35,080 bases of DNA from the NCBI GenBank assembly GCA_910585375.1, contig CAJUCZ010000019.1:1-35080 (forward strand), given 5' to 3'. A program made the translations under genes and the position numbers. The notes under the pieces were generated by a model. The model searched no databases and was not told where the DNA came from. It worked only from the letters and a program-made list of their open reading frames with translations. Shown here one piece after another: positions 1-6,592 of this stretch (position 1 is the first letter of the stretch; every line of letters begins with the position of its first letter). The DNA is from an uncultured Alphaproteobacteria bacterium (GTDB lineage: Bacteria > Pseudomonadota > Alphaproteobacteria > RF32 > CAG-239).

Positions 1-118
1 TGATATAAAAAAGAGGCACGTTAATATCCAACTGTACCTCTTCCTGAAACAAGACTTCAATTTTCTGGCCGGTTCCGTTAAAGACGGTAATACCGGCTTC
101 TTCATTTACTGTACTCAT
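1..118 (-). CDS. Partial unknown phage gene, N-terminal 39 codons
   Basis: Reads leftward off the window edge. The ATG at 118-116 starts a protein beginning MSTVNEEAGITVFNGTG and continuing with a hydrophilic, beta-rich stretch. It lies four bases after the stop of the preceding gene, so it belongs to the same tail-tip operon. Its position after a tail collar fibre and a baseplate-type small protein suggests a further tail or tail-associated protein, but the visible part is too short to assign a family. Confidence 0.7.
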   Translation of the reverse strand, partial: MSTVNEEAGITVFNGTGQKIEVLFQEEVQLDINVPLFYI

Positions 119-122
119 TTTC

Positions 123-473
123 TCACTCCGTTACTTCCTGGGTTATGCGGAAAACCGCAACTTTGTTGACATCTCCGGGATAAACCGTATGAACATCTCC
201 GGTTTTTAACCTGATTTGGATATCGGTTTTATAATCACCCGGTGTTATATTTGTCTCCGACGGCGAAAGTTTCAGTCTGACTTTTCCGGTCAAAGGTTCA
301 AAAATCTCGCCGGATTTTGTAAACAAAACTTTGTCCTCACCGTTTCTGACCGTCATTTTGACAATGCAATCCGTCAAGTCCCACGGCTTGTCGTCCGTCC
401 TAAATTGCAGAACAATATCAAAGCTGTCGCCTTTACGAACAATAATCATGCTTGGTAAAACCACACCCGCCAT
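123..473 (-). CDS. BppU/DUF2479-like small virion-associated protein
   Basis: A 116-residue protein with a beta-sandwich pattern: RKGDSFDIVLQF near the start, then WDLTDCIVKMTVR and PGDYKTDIQIRL. This resembles the N-terminal domain of phage baseplate upper proteins (BppU-like), which attaches receptor-binding parts to the particle. The ATG follows a good GGAGG ribosome site and starts just after the tail fibre stop codon. The pairing with a collar fibre supports a role at the adsorption apparatus. The family call rests on recognised pattern only. Confidence 0.5.
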   Translation of the reverse strand: MAGVVLPSMIIVRKGDSFDIVLQFRTDDKPWDLTDCIVKMTVRNGEDKVLFTKSGEIFEPLTGKVRLKLSPSETNITPGDYKTDIQIRLKTGDVHTVYPGDVNKVAVFRITQEVTE

Positions 474-474
474 A

Positions 475-1269
475 TTATGCCTCCTTTGCCTTTATGAAAT
501 AATTAATTGCCTGATTGACCGGCGTAACATGTGCCGATTTGCCATAAACCGCAGAAGAACGTGCGGCATCAAAAGACACAGGCACTCGTCCGGTTCCATC
601 CCAGCCGCCGCCGGCGCTGAACTGGATTTTATTATTGACGCCGGAATCAATTTTCAAGGCACCGGAATAAGCGTCGGGGCCGGCATCCCATTTGGCTTGT
701 GCAAGCTGTGCCGAACCTGTAATATTCGGCAGCCCTTCTTCCTGTGTTGTATAAACATCTTTTGCCGAATCTCCGCCCAGCCCGCGTAAAAACTTGCCGC
801 GGTAATCGGGGACATTAAAGGTAGTAACCCCGTCACCGGCACCAAAATTCGTTCCGATAAGTTCAAACAAATCTACATAATCCGTCCGGCTGACGGCCTG
901 ACCATTGCACAAAAGCCAAGTGCCGTGATTAGCTGTCTGCAAAGAAGCTTTAACATCACCAAGGCTGAAAACGCTTTTAATCCCTTCATCAAGCTTTTCT
1001 TCCAACTTGCTGACGGCGGTATCAACTTGCTTCTTATTAACGGCATCGCCGTCAAGAGCACCGTTTCCAAGATTTTTAATCTGAAAATTCGCCATATCCA
1101 TATTGCCGCGCATGGCAACGCGCCCGTCACGCAGAAAAGTTTGTGAAAGCCCGTCGGCAAAATTGTCATCTTCTTCATCAGCATGATCGGTCACAATATC
1201 AATATCGTTTACACGGTCATCTTCCCAGTTATGAAGTCTGGTAAATTTCCCCTCACTGTCAAAAGGCAT
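475..1269 (-). CDS. Tail fibre protein with C-terminal phage tail collar domain
   Basis: A 264-residue protein counted from the ATG at 1269 (MPFDSEGKF), which has a GGGAGA ribosome site six bases upstream. A longer open frame to 1347 runs through terminators and is not used here. The N-terminal half contains MANFQIKNLGNG and a short helical segment typical of fibre shafts. The C-terminal half is a tail collar domain: WLLCNGQAVSRTDY, FNVPDYRGKFLRG and a closing NQAINYFIKA. It probably forms or caps the receptor-binding fibre. It is the first gene after a separate promoter/terminator module (1283-1394), so its expression is controlled apart from the main structural operon. Confidence 0.85.
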   Translation of the reverse strand: MPFDSEGKFTRLHNWEDDRVNDIDIVTDHADEEDDNFADGLSQTFLRDGRVAMRGNMDMANFQIKNLGNGALDGDAVNKKQVDTAVSKLEEKLDEGIKSVFSLGDVKASLQTANHGTWLLCNGQAVSRTDYVDLFELIGTNFGAGDGVTTFNVPDYRGKFLRGLGGDSAKDVYTTQEEGLPNITGSAQLAQAKWDAGPDAYSGALKIDSGVNNKIQFSAGGGWDGTGRVPVSFDAARSSAVYGKSAHVTPVNQAINYFIKAKEA

Positions 1270-1282
1270 TGGATTCTCCCAT

Positions 1283-1311
1283 AAAAAAAACCGCCGGAAA
1301 GCTCCAAGCGG
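1283..1311 (-). terminator. Intrinsic terminator abutting the tail fibre ribosome site
   Basis: On the minus strand a hairpin with arms around CCGCTTGGA and TTTCCGGCGG is followed by eight U residues. It ends only a few bases before the GGGAGA ribosome site of the fibre gene, so transcripts from the promoter at 1366-1394 must read through it. Confidence 0.7.
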
Positions 1312-1322
1312 CAAATTGATAC

Positions 1323-1353
1323 AAAAAAAGAGAAAGCAAAAACCCACTTTCTC
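1323..1353 (-). terminator. Promoter-proximal hairpin with U tract (copy A)
   Basis: GAGAAAG and CTTTCTC (minus strand) form a perfect 7-bp stem followed by seven U residues, within about 15 bases of the predicted start of transcription. The left arm and loop start (GAGAAAGTGGG) are identical to copy B at 15759-15782. Confidence 0.7.
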
Positions 1354-1365
1354 ACTATACTAAAA

Positions 1366-1394
1366 TTTATAAACTACAGGTCACCTGATGTCAA
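1366..1394 (-). promoter_or_regulatory. Late-type promoter copy A with internal palindrome
   Basis: TTGACA (1394-1389), a 17-base spacer and TATAAA (1371-1366) on the minus strand. The spacer contains the 11-base palindrome CAGGTGACCTG (1377-1387). Twenty-one bases covering the -35 box and palindrome are identical to the promoter at 15796-15824. It drives the tail fibre region, subject to the hairpins downstream. Confidence 0.8.
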
Positions 1395-1411
1395 GAAGTA
1401 TTTTTTTTACG

Positions 1412-1498
1412 CATAAAAAAGCGAAGAACCCTGTTTACACTTTAGGTTTTAACCTTGAGGAACCATCCGGAGCCCCGCAAACAGGGAAATTACCTTCA
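1412..1498 (-). ncRNA. Candidate structured small RNA
   Basis: A consensus-like promoter lies at 1505-1533 (TTGAAT, 17-base spacer, TATTAT). About seven bases downstream begins a sequence bracketed by CCCTGTTT (minus strand, 1486-1479) and AAACAGGG (1436-1429). Inside are a GC-rich stretch and an AGGTTAAAACCT mini-hairpin, and a U-rich tract follows near 1415-1420. There is no convincing open frame. The RNA contains GGTTCCTC, which is complementary over seven bases to the 3' part of the neighbouring toxin-like mRNA. I do not recognise the family. Confidence 0.45.
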
Positions 1499-1504
1499 CA
1501 AAAT

Positions 1505-1533
1505 ATAATATAACACACAATTTTATAATTCAA
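1505..1533 (-). promoter_or_regulatory. Promoter for the small RNA at 1412-1498
   Basis: Minus-strand TTGAAT at 1533-1528 and TATTAT at 1510-1505 with 17 bases between. Confidence 0.5.
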
Positions 1534-1539
1534 GACATA

Positions 1540-1571
1540 AAATCAAAGGGAGGAACCTTGACAGTTCCTCC
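1540..1571 (-). terminator. Hairpin after the toxin-like peptide gene
   Basis: GGAGGAAC and GTTCCTCC (minus strand) form a perfect 8-bp stem with a 7-base loop, followed by a modest U-rich stretch (CTTTGATTTT). It is a probable terminator for the short mRNA that starts near 1678. Confidence 0.5.
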
Positions 1572-1579
1572 TCATCATA

Positions 1580-1651
1580 TTATCTTATAATTATTATGAT
1601 GATTTTAAGCACCATAATTAAGATGCTCAAAACTTTGACTAAGTTCATCAT
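1580..1651 (-). CDS. 23-residue hydrophobic peptide, type I toxin-like
   Basis: A very short frame starting with tandem ATG codons after an AAAGGA ribosome site. The peptide begins MMNLVKVLSIL and ends KIIIIIIR, so it is one hydrophobic segment with basic residues inside and at the end. This composition and size match small membrane toxins of type I toxin-antitoxin systems (Ibs-like peptides begin MMK and are similarly rich in I, L and V). The gene has its own promoter (sharing a -35 region with a divergent RNA promoter) and a hairpin terminator. It sits in a gene-poor islet between a lipoprotein gene and the tail fibre. Coding capacity is inferred from start, ribosome site and composition; no homolog search was possible. 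Confidence 0.55.
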   Translation of the reverse strand: MMNLVKVLSILIMVLKIIIIIIR

Positions 1652-1684
1652 CTTATCCTTTCAGCCTTTTGGCGATTAGAGAAG

Positions 1685-1737
1685 ATATTAAACTCACATT
1701 CTATTTGCTTGACAAACAAGCTAAAATAGATTATCTT
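1685..1737. promoter_or_regulatory. Back-to-back divergent promoters
   Basis: Plus strand: TTGACA (1709-1714), 17 bases, TATCTT (1732-1737). Minus strand: TTGTCA (1715-1710), then TTTAAT after 17 bases or TAATAT after 19. The two -35 boxes overlap. An imperfect inverted copy of GTGAGTTTAA flanks the pair (near 1687-1697 and 1761-1770), a possible shared control element. Confidence 0.55.
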
Positions 1738-1743
1738 TAACAT

Positions 1744-1824
1744 ATAAGGAAAGTTAAAGAGTGAGTTTAACTCTTCTTTAGTTAAAGAAAATGTCCGATG
1801 TTCCCGCATCGGACTTTCTTTTTA
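1744..1824 (+). ncRNA. Candidate small RNA divergent from the toxin-like gene
   Basis: It starts about seven bases after the plus-strand promoter at 1709-1737. The predicted 80-base RNA has a 5' hairpin (AAGAGT with ACTCTT) and ends in a strong terminator hairpin, GTCCGATG with CATCGGAC (1793-1814), followed by TTTCTTTTT. It has no ORF of note. The same hairpin can also terminate leftward transcripts leaving the lipoprotein gene. A regulatory partner of the toxin-like mRNA is possible, but I see no long antisense complementarity. Confidence 0.5.
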
Positions 1825-1859
1825 TATTGTATATCCACCATTTTGTCAATTATAAGAGA

Positions 1860-2558
1860 TTATATATCCGATATTTGCGTAAATAGCCCTTTAGGTACTT
1901 CACATACACCAGTAACGCCATTTTTATAACAATTCAATTCCATTTGCTGATTTACAAACATTGGATATTTAGAATAAACATCTCGTACATACTCTGCAAA
2001 ATTTTCATTATTGATTGGTTCGAGCCCTATTAAATGGCTTTCATAAACAATCTGCCTTGTTTCAAAGTCCATCATCATAACAGTAAAGTCTATCTGGAAA
2101 TGATTATCTATTACATTTTGATAACCTTTTAAGCCATAATTATAATCAACTGTTGAATTACTACCTCCTAAATAATTTGCATGATACATCCCAAATCCGT
2201 TACCCATATAATTATAAGTACCATTTAAATTGCCATAACTGTCTGTATTAACAGATCTTACACTTGTTTCTCCAAAAATAGGAACTGTTCGCATAGATTG
2301 CCACTGCTTGCTGTCAAAGCCAAAAGTAAGACCATATCTAGCTTTTTGACCAGGCTGAACAATTTGAAAGCCATTATTTTTTAACTGTTTTTCAAAAAAA
2401 TATTTAATCTGTGTTGCCACAGCAGTTTTTTGCGGAGAAGCAACAAAAATCTTTTCTTTATTCCCTCCCTCAATAACAGATATTGACTTAAAACCATATA
2501 AAGGTTCAGACACACATCCACATAAAAAAGCACACAATAAAAAGACAAGTTTCTTCAT
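1860..2558 (-). CDS. Predicted outer-surface lipoprotein, likely lysogenic cargo gene
   Basis: A 232-residue protein with a classic lipoprotein signal: MKKLVFLLCAFLCGC, basic start, hydrophobic core and a lipobox ending at Cys15. The mature part contains a Gly/Asn/Tyr-rich region (around residues 107-145) and two late Cys residues, and it is probably a periplasmic membrane-anchored protein. The family is not recognised. The gene has its own promoter and dyad upstream (2577-2620) and a bidirectional terminator downstream, so it is a self-contained unit inserted among late genes, the pattern of a phage moron. Its codon use looks more AT-rich than the structural genes. Possible roles are host-surface change or exclusion of other phages, which is inference only. 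Confidence 0.75.
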   Translation of the reverse strand: MKKLVFLLCAFLCGCVSEPLYGFKSISVIEGGNKEKIFVASPQKTAVATQIKYFFEKQLKNNGFQIVQPGQKARYGLTFGFDSKQWQSMRTVPIFGETSVRSVNTDSYGNLNGTYNYMGNGFGMYHANYLGGSNSTVDYNYGLKGYQNVIDNHFQIDFTVMMMDFETRQIVYESHLIGLEPINNENFAEYVRDVYSKYPMFVNQQMELNCYKNGVTGVCEVPKGLFTQISDI

Positions 2559-2576
2559 AATAGACTCCTGATAGTT

Positions 2577-2620
2577 GAGGGATATACAAAACTTATATAT
2601 CCCTCTTTATACAAGGTCAA
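2577..2620 (-). promoter_or_regulatory. Promoter and operator-like dyad of the lipoprotein gene
   Basis: TTGACC (2620-2615), a 17-base spacer and TATAAG (2597-2592) on the minus strand. A perfect 10-bp inverted repeat (2577-2586 GAGGGATATA with 2596-2605) overlaps the -10 box and start point, suited to a repressor site. No U tract follows, so it is not a terminator. An AGGAGT ribosome site lies between it and the ATG at 2558. Confidence 0.6.
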
Positions 2621-2623
2621 TAA

Positions 2624-4300
2624 TTATTTTTCTTGACTATTCAAATACGCAATATATGCCGCTGCCGGATTAGATGCCAAAACGTCTATATCCGGAACAC
2701 GTCCCAACATTTTATTGATTTTTTGAGCTGCTGCCCCCAAACCATAAGCAGCTTCGCCAACGGTTCGCGGCGAAAACACAGGAGCCGCTATAACTGAAGA
2801 AGGATTGGTATATACGCTGGCAAGCCCCAGACCACCGCCCAAACTTCCCCCCAAAAGACCGCGAGGCGTAAAACTGTTTAACGATTGTCCGGCCAAAGCA
2901 TCCGCAATATTGTTTTTTCCGTTCTGCAAAACTTCCAACAGGCTTCCCCTGTTTCCATAATTGGAAGAAACGTTGTTGCGAAAAACGCTTTGCAACTTTC
3001 GCAAAGCCGTATCTACCGTCTTGTTTCGTCCCAAAGATAACCCTTTTTCAAGCTCCTGAATCTCATCTGACATCTGGGAATATTGCTTCATTATTTTAGA
3101 ATAGACCGGTGCCTGCTTAGCTATTGCGTCTTTAACCTCTTTAGAAGCCAAGCTGATAACCCGATTTGCTTCTCGGGCCTCATAAGGAAAAGTAATGTCT
3201 TGAATACGCTGTTTTAAGGCATCAAAACCATCAGCATTCGGCGTTCCGTTTTTCTGAAACTCCTCAATAACATCTTCAACCTCATTTAAAGCCTTTTGAG
3301 TATCTTTTCCAGCCTTTGAAAAATTACCGGACTTATAAGAATCTTTAAGCTCTTTCATCTTCTTCGTTACCGGTGTCAAATCCAGTACAGTCTGGTCCTG
3401 CTTGATAGCATCCATATTACGGGCATATTCGGCATTTTTAGCCTGCTTCATCTCTCCCAGTGCAAAACGGGCTTCGTCAACAGCATCAGACATCCCCACA
3501 TTGCCGCGCATATTGTCCTTAAATGCCTGGCTTCCTCTCTTTCCGGCATCATAAGCCTGTTCAATAGCCTTTCCGCCTGCCCCTGTCGTCATGCCCAAAG
3601 CTTTTGAAGCACCTTTACCGACGATACGAGCCATCGCCCCGACTAACGGCAAACCTCCATTAATCAGGGCACCGGACGAAACGCCTGAAACTGCATTGTC
3701 AATCAACTCTTCCGGACTTTCGCTCTGCCCTATGGCATTAACAGCACCGGTACCAGCACCAACGGCCGTTCCTTTTCCAATCTTTGCCAACAATGTCGGT
3801 GCTTTTGCCGCATAATTAGCCGCAGCCACATTCGCCGGATTTTTAATGGCGCCGTAAATGTTCAAAGCCGTACCGGCAACCGGATTCGCTTCATAAAATT
3901 CCTGCTCGGCTTGTCTGGACGGTTCAACAATTTCACGATAACGTTCAGCTCTTGTTGGCACATTCTCTGCACCCAAAGCCTGTGCTATCCAATCCACCGG
4001 AGCCGTTGCCGCCGCATTTAACACCCCGCCAGCCTTCCGCCCGAAGCCAAAAGTCCGCCCGCTGTCAAGCGCAGACACAGCCCCCAAAAGCCCTGCGGAC
4101 AGTTTTCGCCGATTCTCCGGCGCACTGCTTTTAATTCTTGATATTATGTCTTCCCCAGACATTGGCTTATATCCAATTCTTCCGGCAAAATCATCAAAAG
4201 ACAAATCAGAATAATATTTTTTATGAAAACTTTTAGCCAAATCCTCATCACTCATATCATTATATTGAGGATATTTATTTCGAAGCTCTGTAAAATTCAT
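2624..4300 (-). CDS. Large internal virion / DNA-ejection-type protein
   Basis: A 558-residue protein starting MNFTELRNKYPQYND after an AGGAGG site. Its N-terminus (YPQYNDMSDEDLAKSFHKKY) is a short helical motif often seen at the front of podovirus internal proteins. The middle has Ala/Gly-rich, membrane-compatible segments around residues 160-230. A long helical section follows (about 250-440), then another Gly-rich region with GLLGGSLGGGLGLASVY. Such amphipathic, Gly-rich proteins are carried in the capsid and ejected with DNA to bridge the envelope. It is the third of three consecutive proteins of this type. No enzymatic motif is seen. Confidence 0.6.
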   Translation of the reverse strand: MNFTELRNKYPQYNDMSDEDLAKSFHKKYYSDLSFDDFAGRIGYKPMSGEDIISRIKSSAPENRRKLSAGLLGAVSALDSGRTFGFGRKAGGVLNAAATAPVDWIAQALGAENVPTRAERYREIVEPSRQAEQEFYEANPVAGTALNIYGAIKNPANVAAANYAAKAPTLLAKIGKGTAVGAGTGAVNAIGQSESPEELIDNAVSGVSSGALINGGLPLVGAMARIVGKGASKALGMTTGAGGKAIEQAYDAGKRGSQAFKDNMRGNVGMSDAVDEARFALGEMKQAKNAEYARNMDAIKQDQTVLDLTPVTKKMKELKDSYKSGNFSKAGKDTQKALNEVEDVIEEFQKNGTPNADGFDALKQRIQDITFPYEAREANRVISLASKEVKDAIAKQAPVYSKIMKQYSQMSDEIQELEKGLSLGRNKTVDTALRKLQSVFRNNVSSNYGNRGSLLEVLQNGKNNIADALAGQSLNSFTPRGLLGGSLGGGLGLASVYTNPSSVIAAPVFSPRTVGEAAYGLGAAAQKINKMLGRVPDIDVLASNPAAAYIAYLNSQEK

Positions 4301-4308
4301 TTTTCCTC

Positions 4309-5415
4309 CTATCTTATCCCTAAAGGATCATTATCCTTTTTCTCAGAAGTTCCGCTCTGAGAATTGCTATTTTGTGTTCTTTCACCGGCAAAATAAGCAT
4401 AAGGATCAATGCGATTGGTATTTAGTGAATAATCACCGTCAGAATTAAAAATCGGATTATTATTAACATAATTCCGCCACTCTTTATCGAAATCACTCAA
4501 AGAACTACCGGAAGAAATCCAATCTGCCCGCAATTCTTCTCGTGCCTTAGCATTCTCATTCGCCAACAATTGCGCATTAATAATATTCAAGTTTGTTTCT
4601 TTAGGCTTATTTAAACCAATTGTCGCTTTTTCAAATATCGCCATATCCCTGTCAGATGTTGTGCCTGAGCCTGCCGGACGCATTTGTGGAACAATTCGGC
4701 TTACAATAGACTGAAATTCCGCTGAATTTTTATCTAAAAGGGCTGGGTTTGTCTTACTTTTTGCATATCCCCATAAACCACCTGTACTTAAACCACCATC
4801 CAACAAATCTTTAGCTCGCTGAAAATCAGAAATTCTACTTTCTGCCGTTTTAATATTTTCATCGGTATTTTTGGCAATATTTTCGATTCTTTTCCGTTCA
4901 AAAATGTTACTTGGGGCATTTTTATCTGAACCCGCAGCAGGGAAGACAATTTCCGCAGCTTTTTCAGGCCCCATAATCTCCGAAAAATATTCATAATTCC
5001 TAATTTTATCAGTTGATGGCATGCTTCTTGAAGCAATCCTCTCTTCCAACGCCTGCTTTTCAAGCATCAACTGCACCTGCTTAAGCTTATTTTGCTTATC
5101 TATATTTTCAAGTTCCGTTGTTATCTGTATATGCTTAAACGGATCGCTTTTCGCCAGAACTGCCAGGCTGGCCGGTATGTCACCTTTTGCAACAGCATCC
5201 CCATATTCCTGACGAAAGGCATTATATCGGTCTTGTTCGTCTTTCTCCCGCTGCCACGCTTCCTGCTGATTTTGTCGGTCTTTAACATCATAAAAACCAT
5301 TAACCGCCCCCTCTGTTGCTTTAGCCCAATCAACATAGGCCTTTTGATTAGGCGTAATTGTAGGCATGGAATTCCTGATAATACTTGATGATACTGCCGC
5401 CAAACTAGGTTTCAT
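4309..5415 (-). CDS. Internal virion / ejection-type protein, function unknown
   Basis: A 368-residue hydrophilic, largely helical protein with an ATG at 5415 behind AAGGAGAAAA. A coiled-coil-prone stretch covers roughly residues 45-130, and the C-terminus is low in complexity and rich in Asn, Ser and Asp. No catalytic motif is recognisable. Its place between two other ejection-type proteins and downstream of the nozzle suggests a particle protein packaged with the genome or a tail component. Confidence 0.5.
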   Translation of the reverse strand: MKPSLAAVSSSIIRNSMPTITPNQKAYVDWAKATEGAVNGFYDVKDRQNQQEAWQREKDEQDRYNAFRQEYGDAVAKGDIPASLAVLAKSDPFKHIQITTELENIDKQNKLKQVQLMLEKQALEERIASRSMPSTDKIRNYEYFSEIMGPEKAAEIVFPAAGSDKNAPSNIFERKRIENIAKNTDENIKTAESRISDFQRAKDLLDGGLSTGGLWGYAKSKTNPALLDKNSAEFQSIVSRIVPQMRPAGSGTTSDRDMAIFEKATIGLNKPKETNLNIINAQLLANENAKAREELRADWISSGSSLSDFDKEWRNYVNNNPIFNSDGDYSLNTNRIDPYAYFAGERTQNSNSQSGTSEKKDNDPLGIR

Positions 5416-5427
5416 TGTTTTTTCTCC

Positions 5428-6147
5428 TTAAAAATAACTGCCAAAACCACTTCCGAGCTTTGCCCCTGCCAGCGCACCGGACGGCCCGCCAAAATAAGCC
5501 CCTTCTGCCGTTCCGACTAATCCGCCGATGGAACTGCCCAATCCGCTGTTTCGATTAGCATTTGCTTTGTCTTGTTGATACTGCAAATTAGATTTTCCGG
5601 TTCCCACGCTAAAAATATTCTGTTGATTATCATAACCGCTGACAGAATTTCCCAGCAGTGAGTTAATCAGGTTAATATACCCCTGCTGCGCCGTATTGCC
5701 ATAATTTCCGGCACTCATTGCATCAGCCAAAGACTGGCTGAATGAAGACTGTCCCTGATTAACGGCATTATAAGCAGCTTGATTGATCGCATCGTTCTTG
5801 CTGTCAAGAAAATCATTCATCGCTCGCTGATAAGCTTCACTGCCGACACTAAGCCCCTGATTTTGCAATCGTGTTTCCAAATCCTTCTGCTGCTGGTCAA
5901 ATTGCGGATTAAGCTTGTCCAGATAAGACTGATACGTTGCGGCTTCCGCCCTCTGCCGCGCAGCATCCGAACCGTCAACCGAAAAACTGTAATTTCCCAT
6001 ATTTCCAAGCTGATTACTGTAATTCAACGCTGTATTTTCCATATTCGAAATTGTATTGTCGACTTTGCTCGTGTCATAATTTTTAAGATAATTCAAATAA
6101 TCATTGTAAGGGGTCATATCATATCTGACCTTTTTACTTTTACTCAT
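5428..6147 (-). CDS. Ejection-type virion protein with Gly-rich C-terminus
   Basis: A 239-residue protein, rich in Asn, Gln, Ser and Tyr. Residues 75-125 are helical (QQQKDLETRLQNQGLSVGSE). The last 35 residues are glycine-zipper-like (GSSIGGLVGTAEGAYFGGPS), compatible with membrane insertion. It starts at ATG 6147 behind AGGAGAAAAGG and overlaps the acetyltransferase stop. This layout fits a small DNA-transfer or tail-tip protein of podoviruses (P22 gp7-like in role, not shown in sequence). Confidence 0.5.
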   Translation of the reverse strand: MSKSKKVRYDMTPYNDYLNYLKNYDTSKVDNTISNMENTALNYSNQLGNMGNYSFSVDGSDAARQRAEAATYQSYLDKLNPQFDQQQKDLETRLQNQGLSVGSEAYQRAMNDFLDSKNDAINQAAYNAVNQGQSSFSQSLADAMSAGNYGNTAQQGYINLINSLLGNSVSGYDNQQNIFSVGTGKSNLQYQQDKANANRNSGLGSSIGGLVGTAEGAYFGGPSGALAGAKLGSGFGSYF

Positions 6148-6592
6148 CGCCTTTTCTCCTTAAATATTTGCATTCTTTTTTTAACATCCCCAAAACATAC
6201 CGGTCTTGTCCGGCATCGCCAAACGCCCTCAACAGCCCTTCCCGCTTAAAACCAAGCTTTTCAACAAACCTGAGGCAATCCGTGTTGTCACAATTTACCA
6301 ACAGGCTGATCCGCCGGACATTGAAGCAATAAAACGCCGCTTCAAAAATAAAAGCCAGCGTCCGCCGATTCGCCCAGCGTTTATCCGTTGAATAAATTGT
6401 CCACCACAGATTTTTTCCCGATTCTATGTCATTGAAAATCAGGCCGCCTATAAGTTCGCCGTTCAGGACAAAACCACATGTATAATTAGGCCCGATCCAA
6501 TCCGAACCAAGCCCCAAGCCGTCACAAACCCAACGGGCAACCGCTCCGTCAGTATCTGTGACAATTCTACAATATCCCGCTTCCCTGCTCAT
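6140..6592 (-). CDS. GNAT-family acetyltransferase within the structural operon
   Basis: About 150 residues from the ATG at 6592 (MSREAGYCRIV). An open frame continues to 6685 but would overlap the nozzle gene by 119 bases, and ATG 6610 is another option. GNAT features are a hydrophobic beta strand (CGFVLNGELIGGLIF), the acetyl-CoA-binding neighbourhood around YSTDKRWANRRTLAFIFEAA and the terminal NTDCLRFVEKLGFKREGLLR strand-helix-strand signature. It would transfer an acetyl group from acetyl-CoA to an amine. A gene lodged between nozzle and ejection genes suggests modification of a virion or host protein during late infection. The substrate cannot be told. Confidence 0.75.
   Translation of the reverse strand: MSREAGYCRIVTDTDGAVARWVCDGLGLGSDWIGPNYTCGFVLNGELIGGLIFNDIESGKNLWWTIYSTDKRWANRRTLAFIFEAAFYCFNVRRISLLVNCDNTDCLRFVEKLGFKREGLLRAFGDAGQDRYVLGMLKKECKYLRRKGDE

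Noticed and set aside
1270..1347. N-terminal extension of the tail fibre frame up to 1347.
   Set aside because: It runs through two terminator hairpins and the start of the promoter transcript; ATG 1269 has a proper GGGAGA site.
1687..1770. GTGAGTTTAA inverted copies as antisense pairing between the toxin-like mRNA and the divergent RNA.
   Set aside because: Inverted copies on opposite strands give similar, not complementary, RNAs, and the toxin mRNA is predicted to start beyond most of the repeat.
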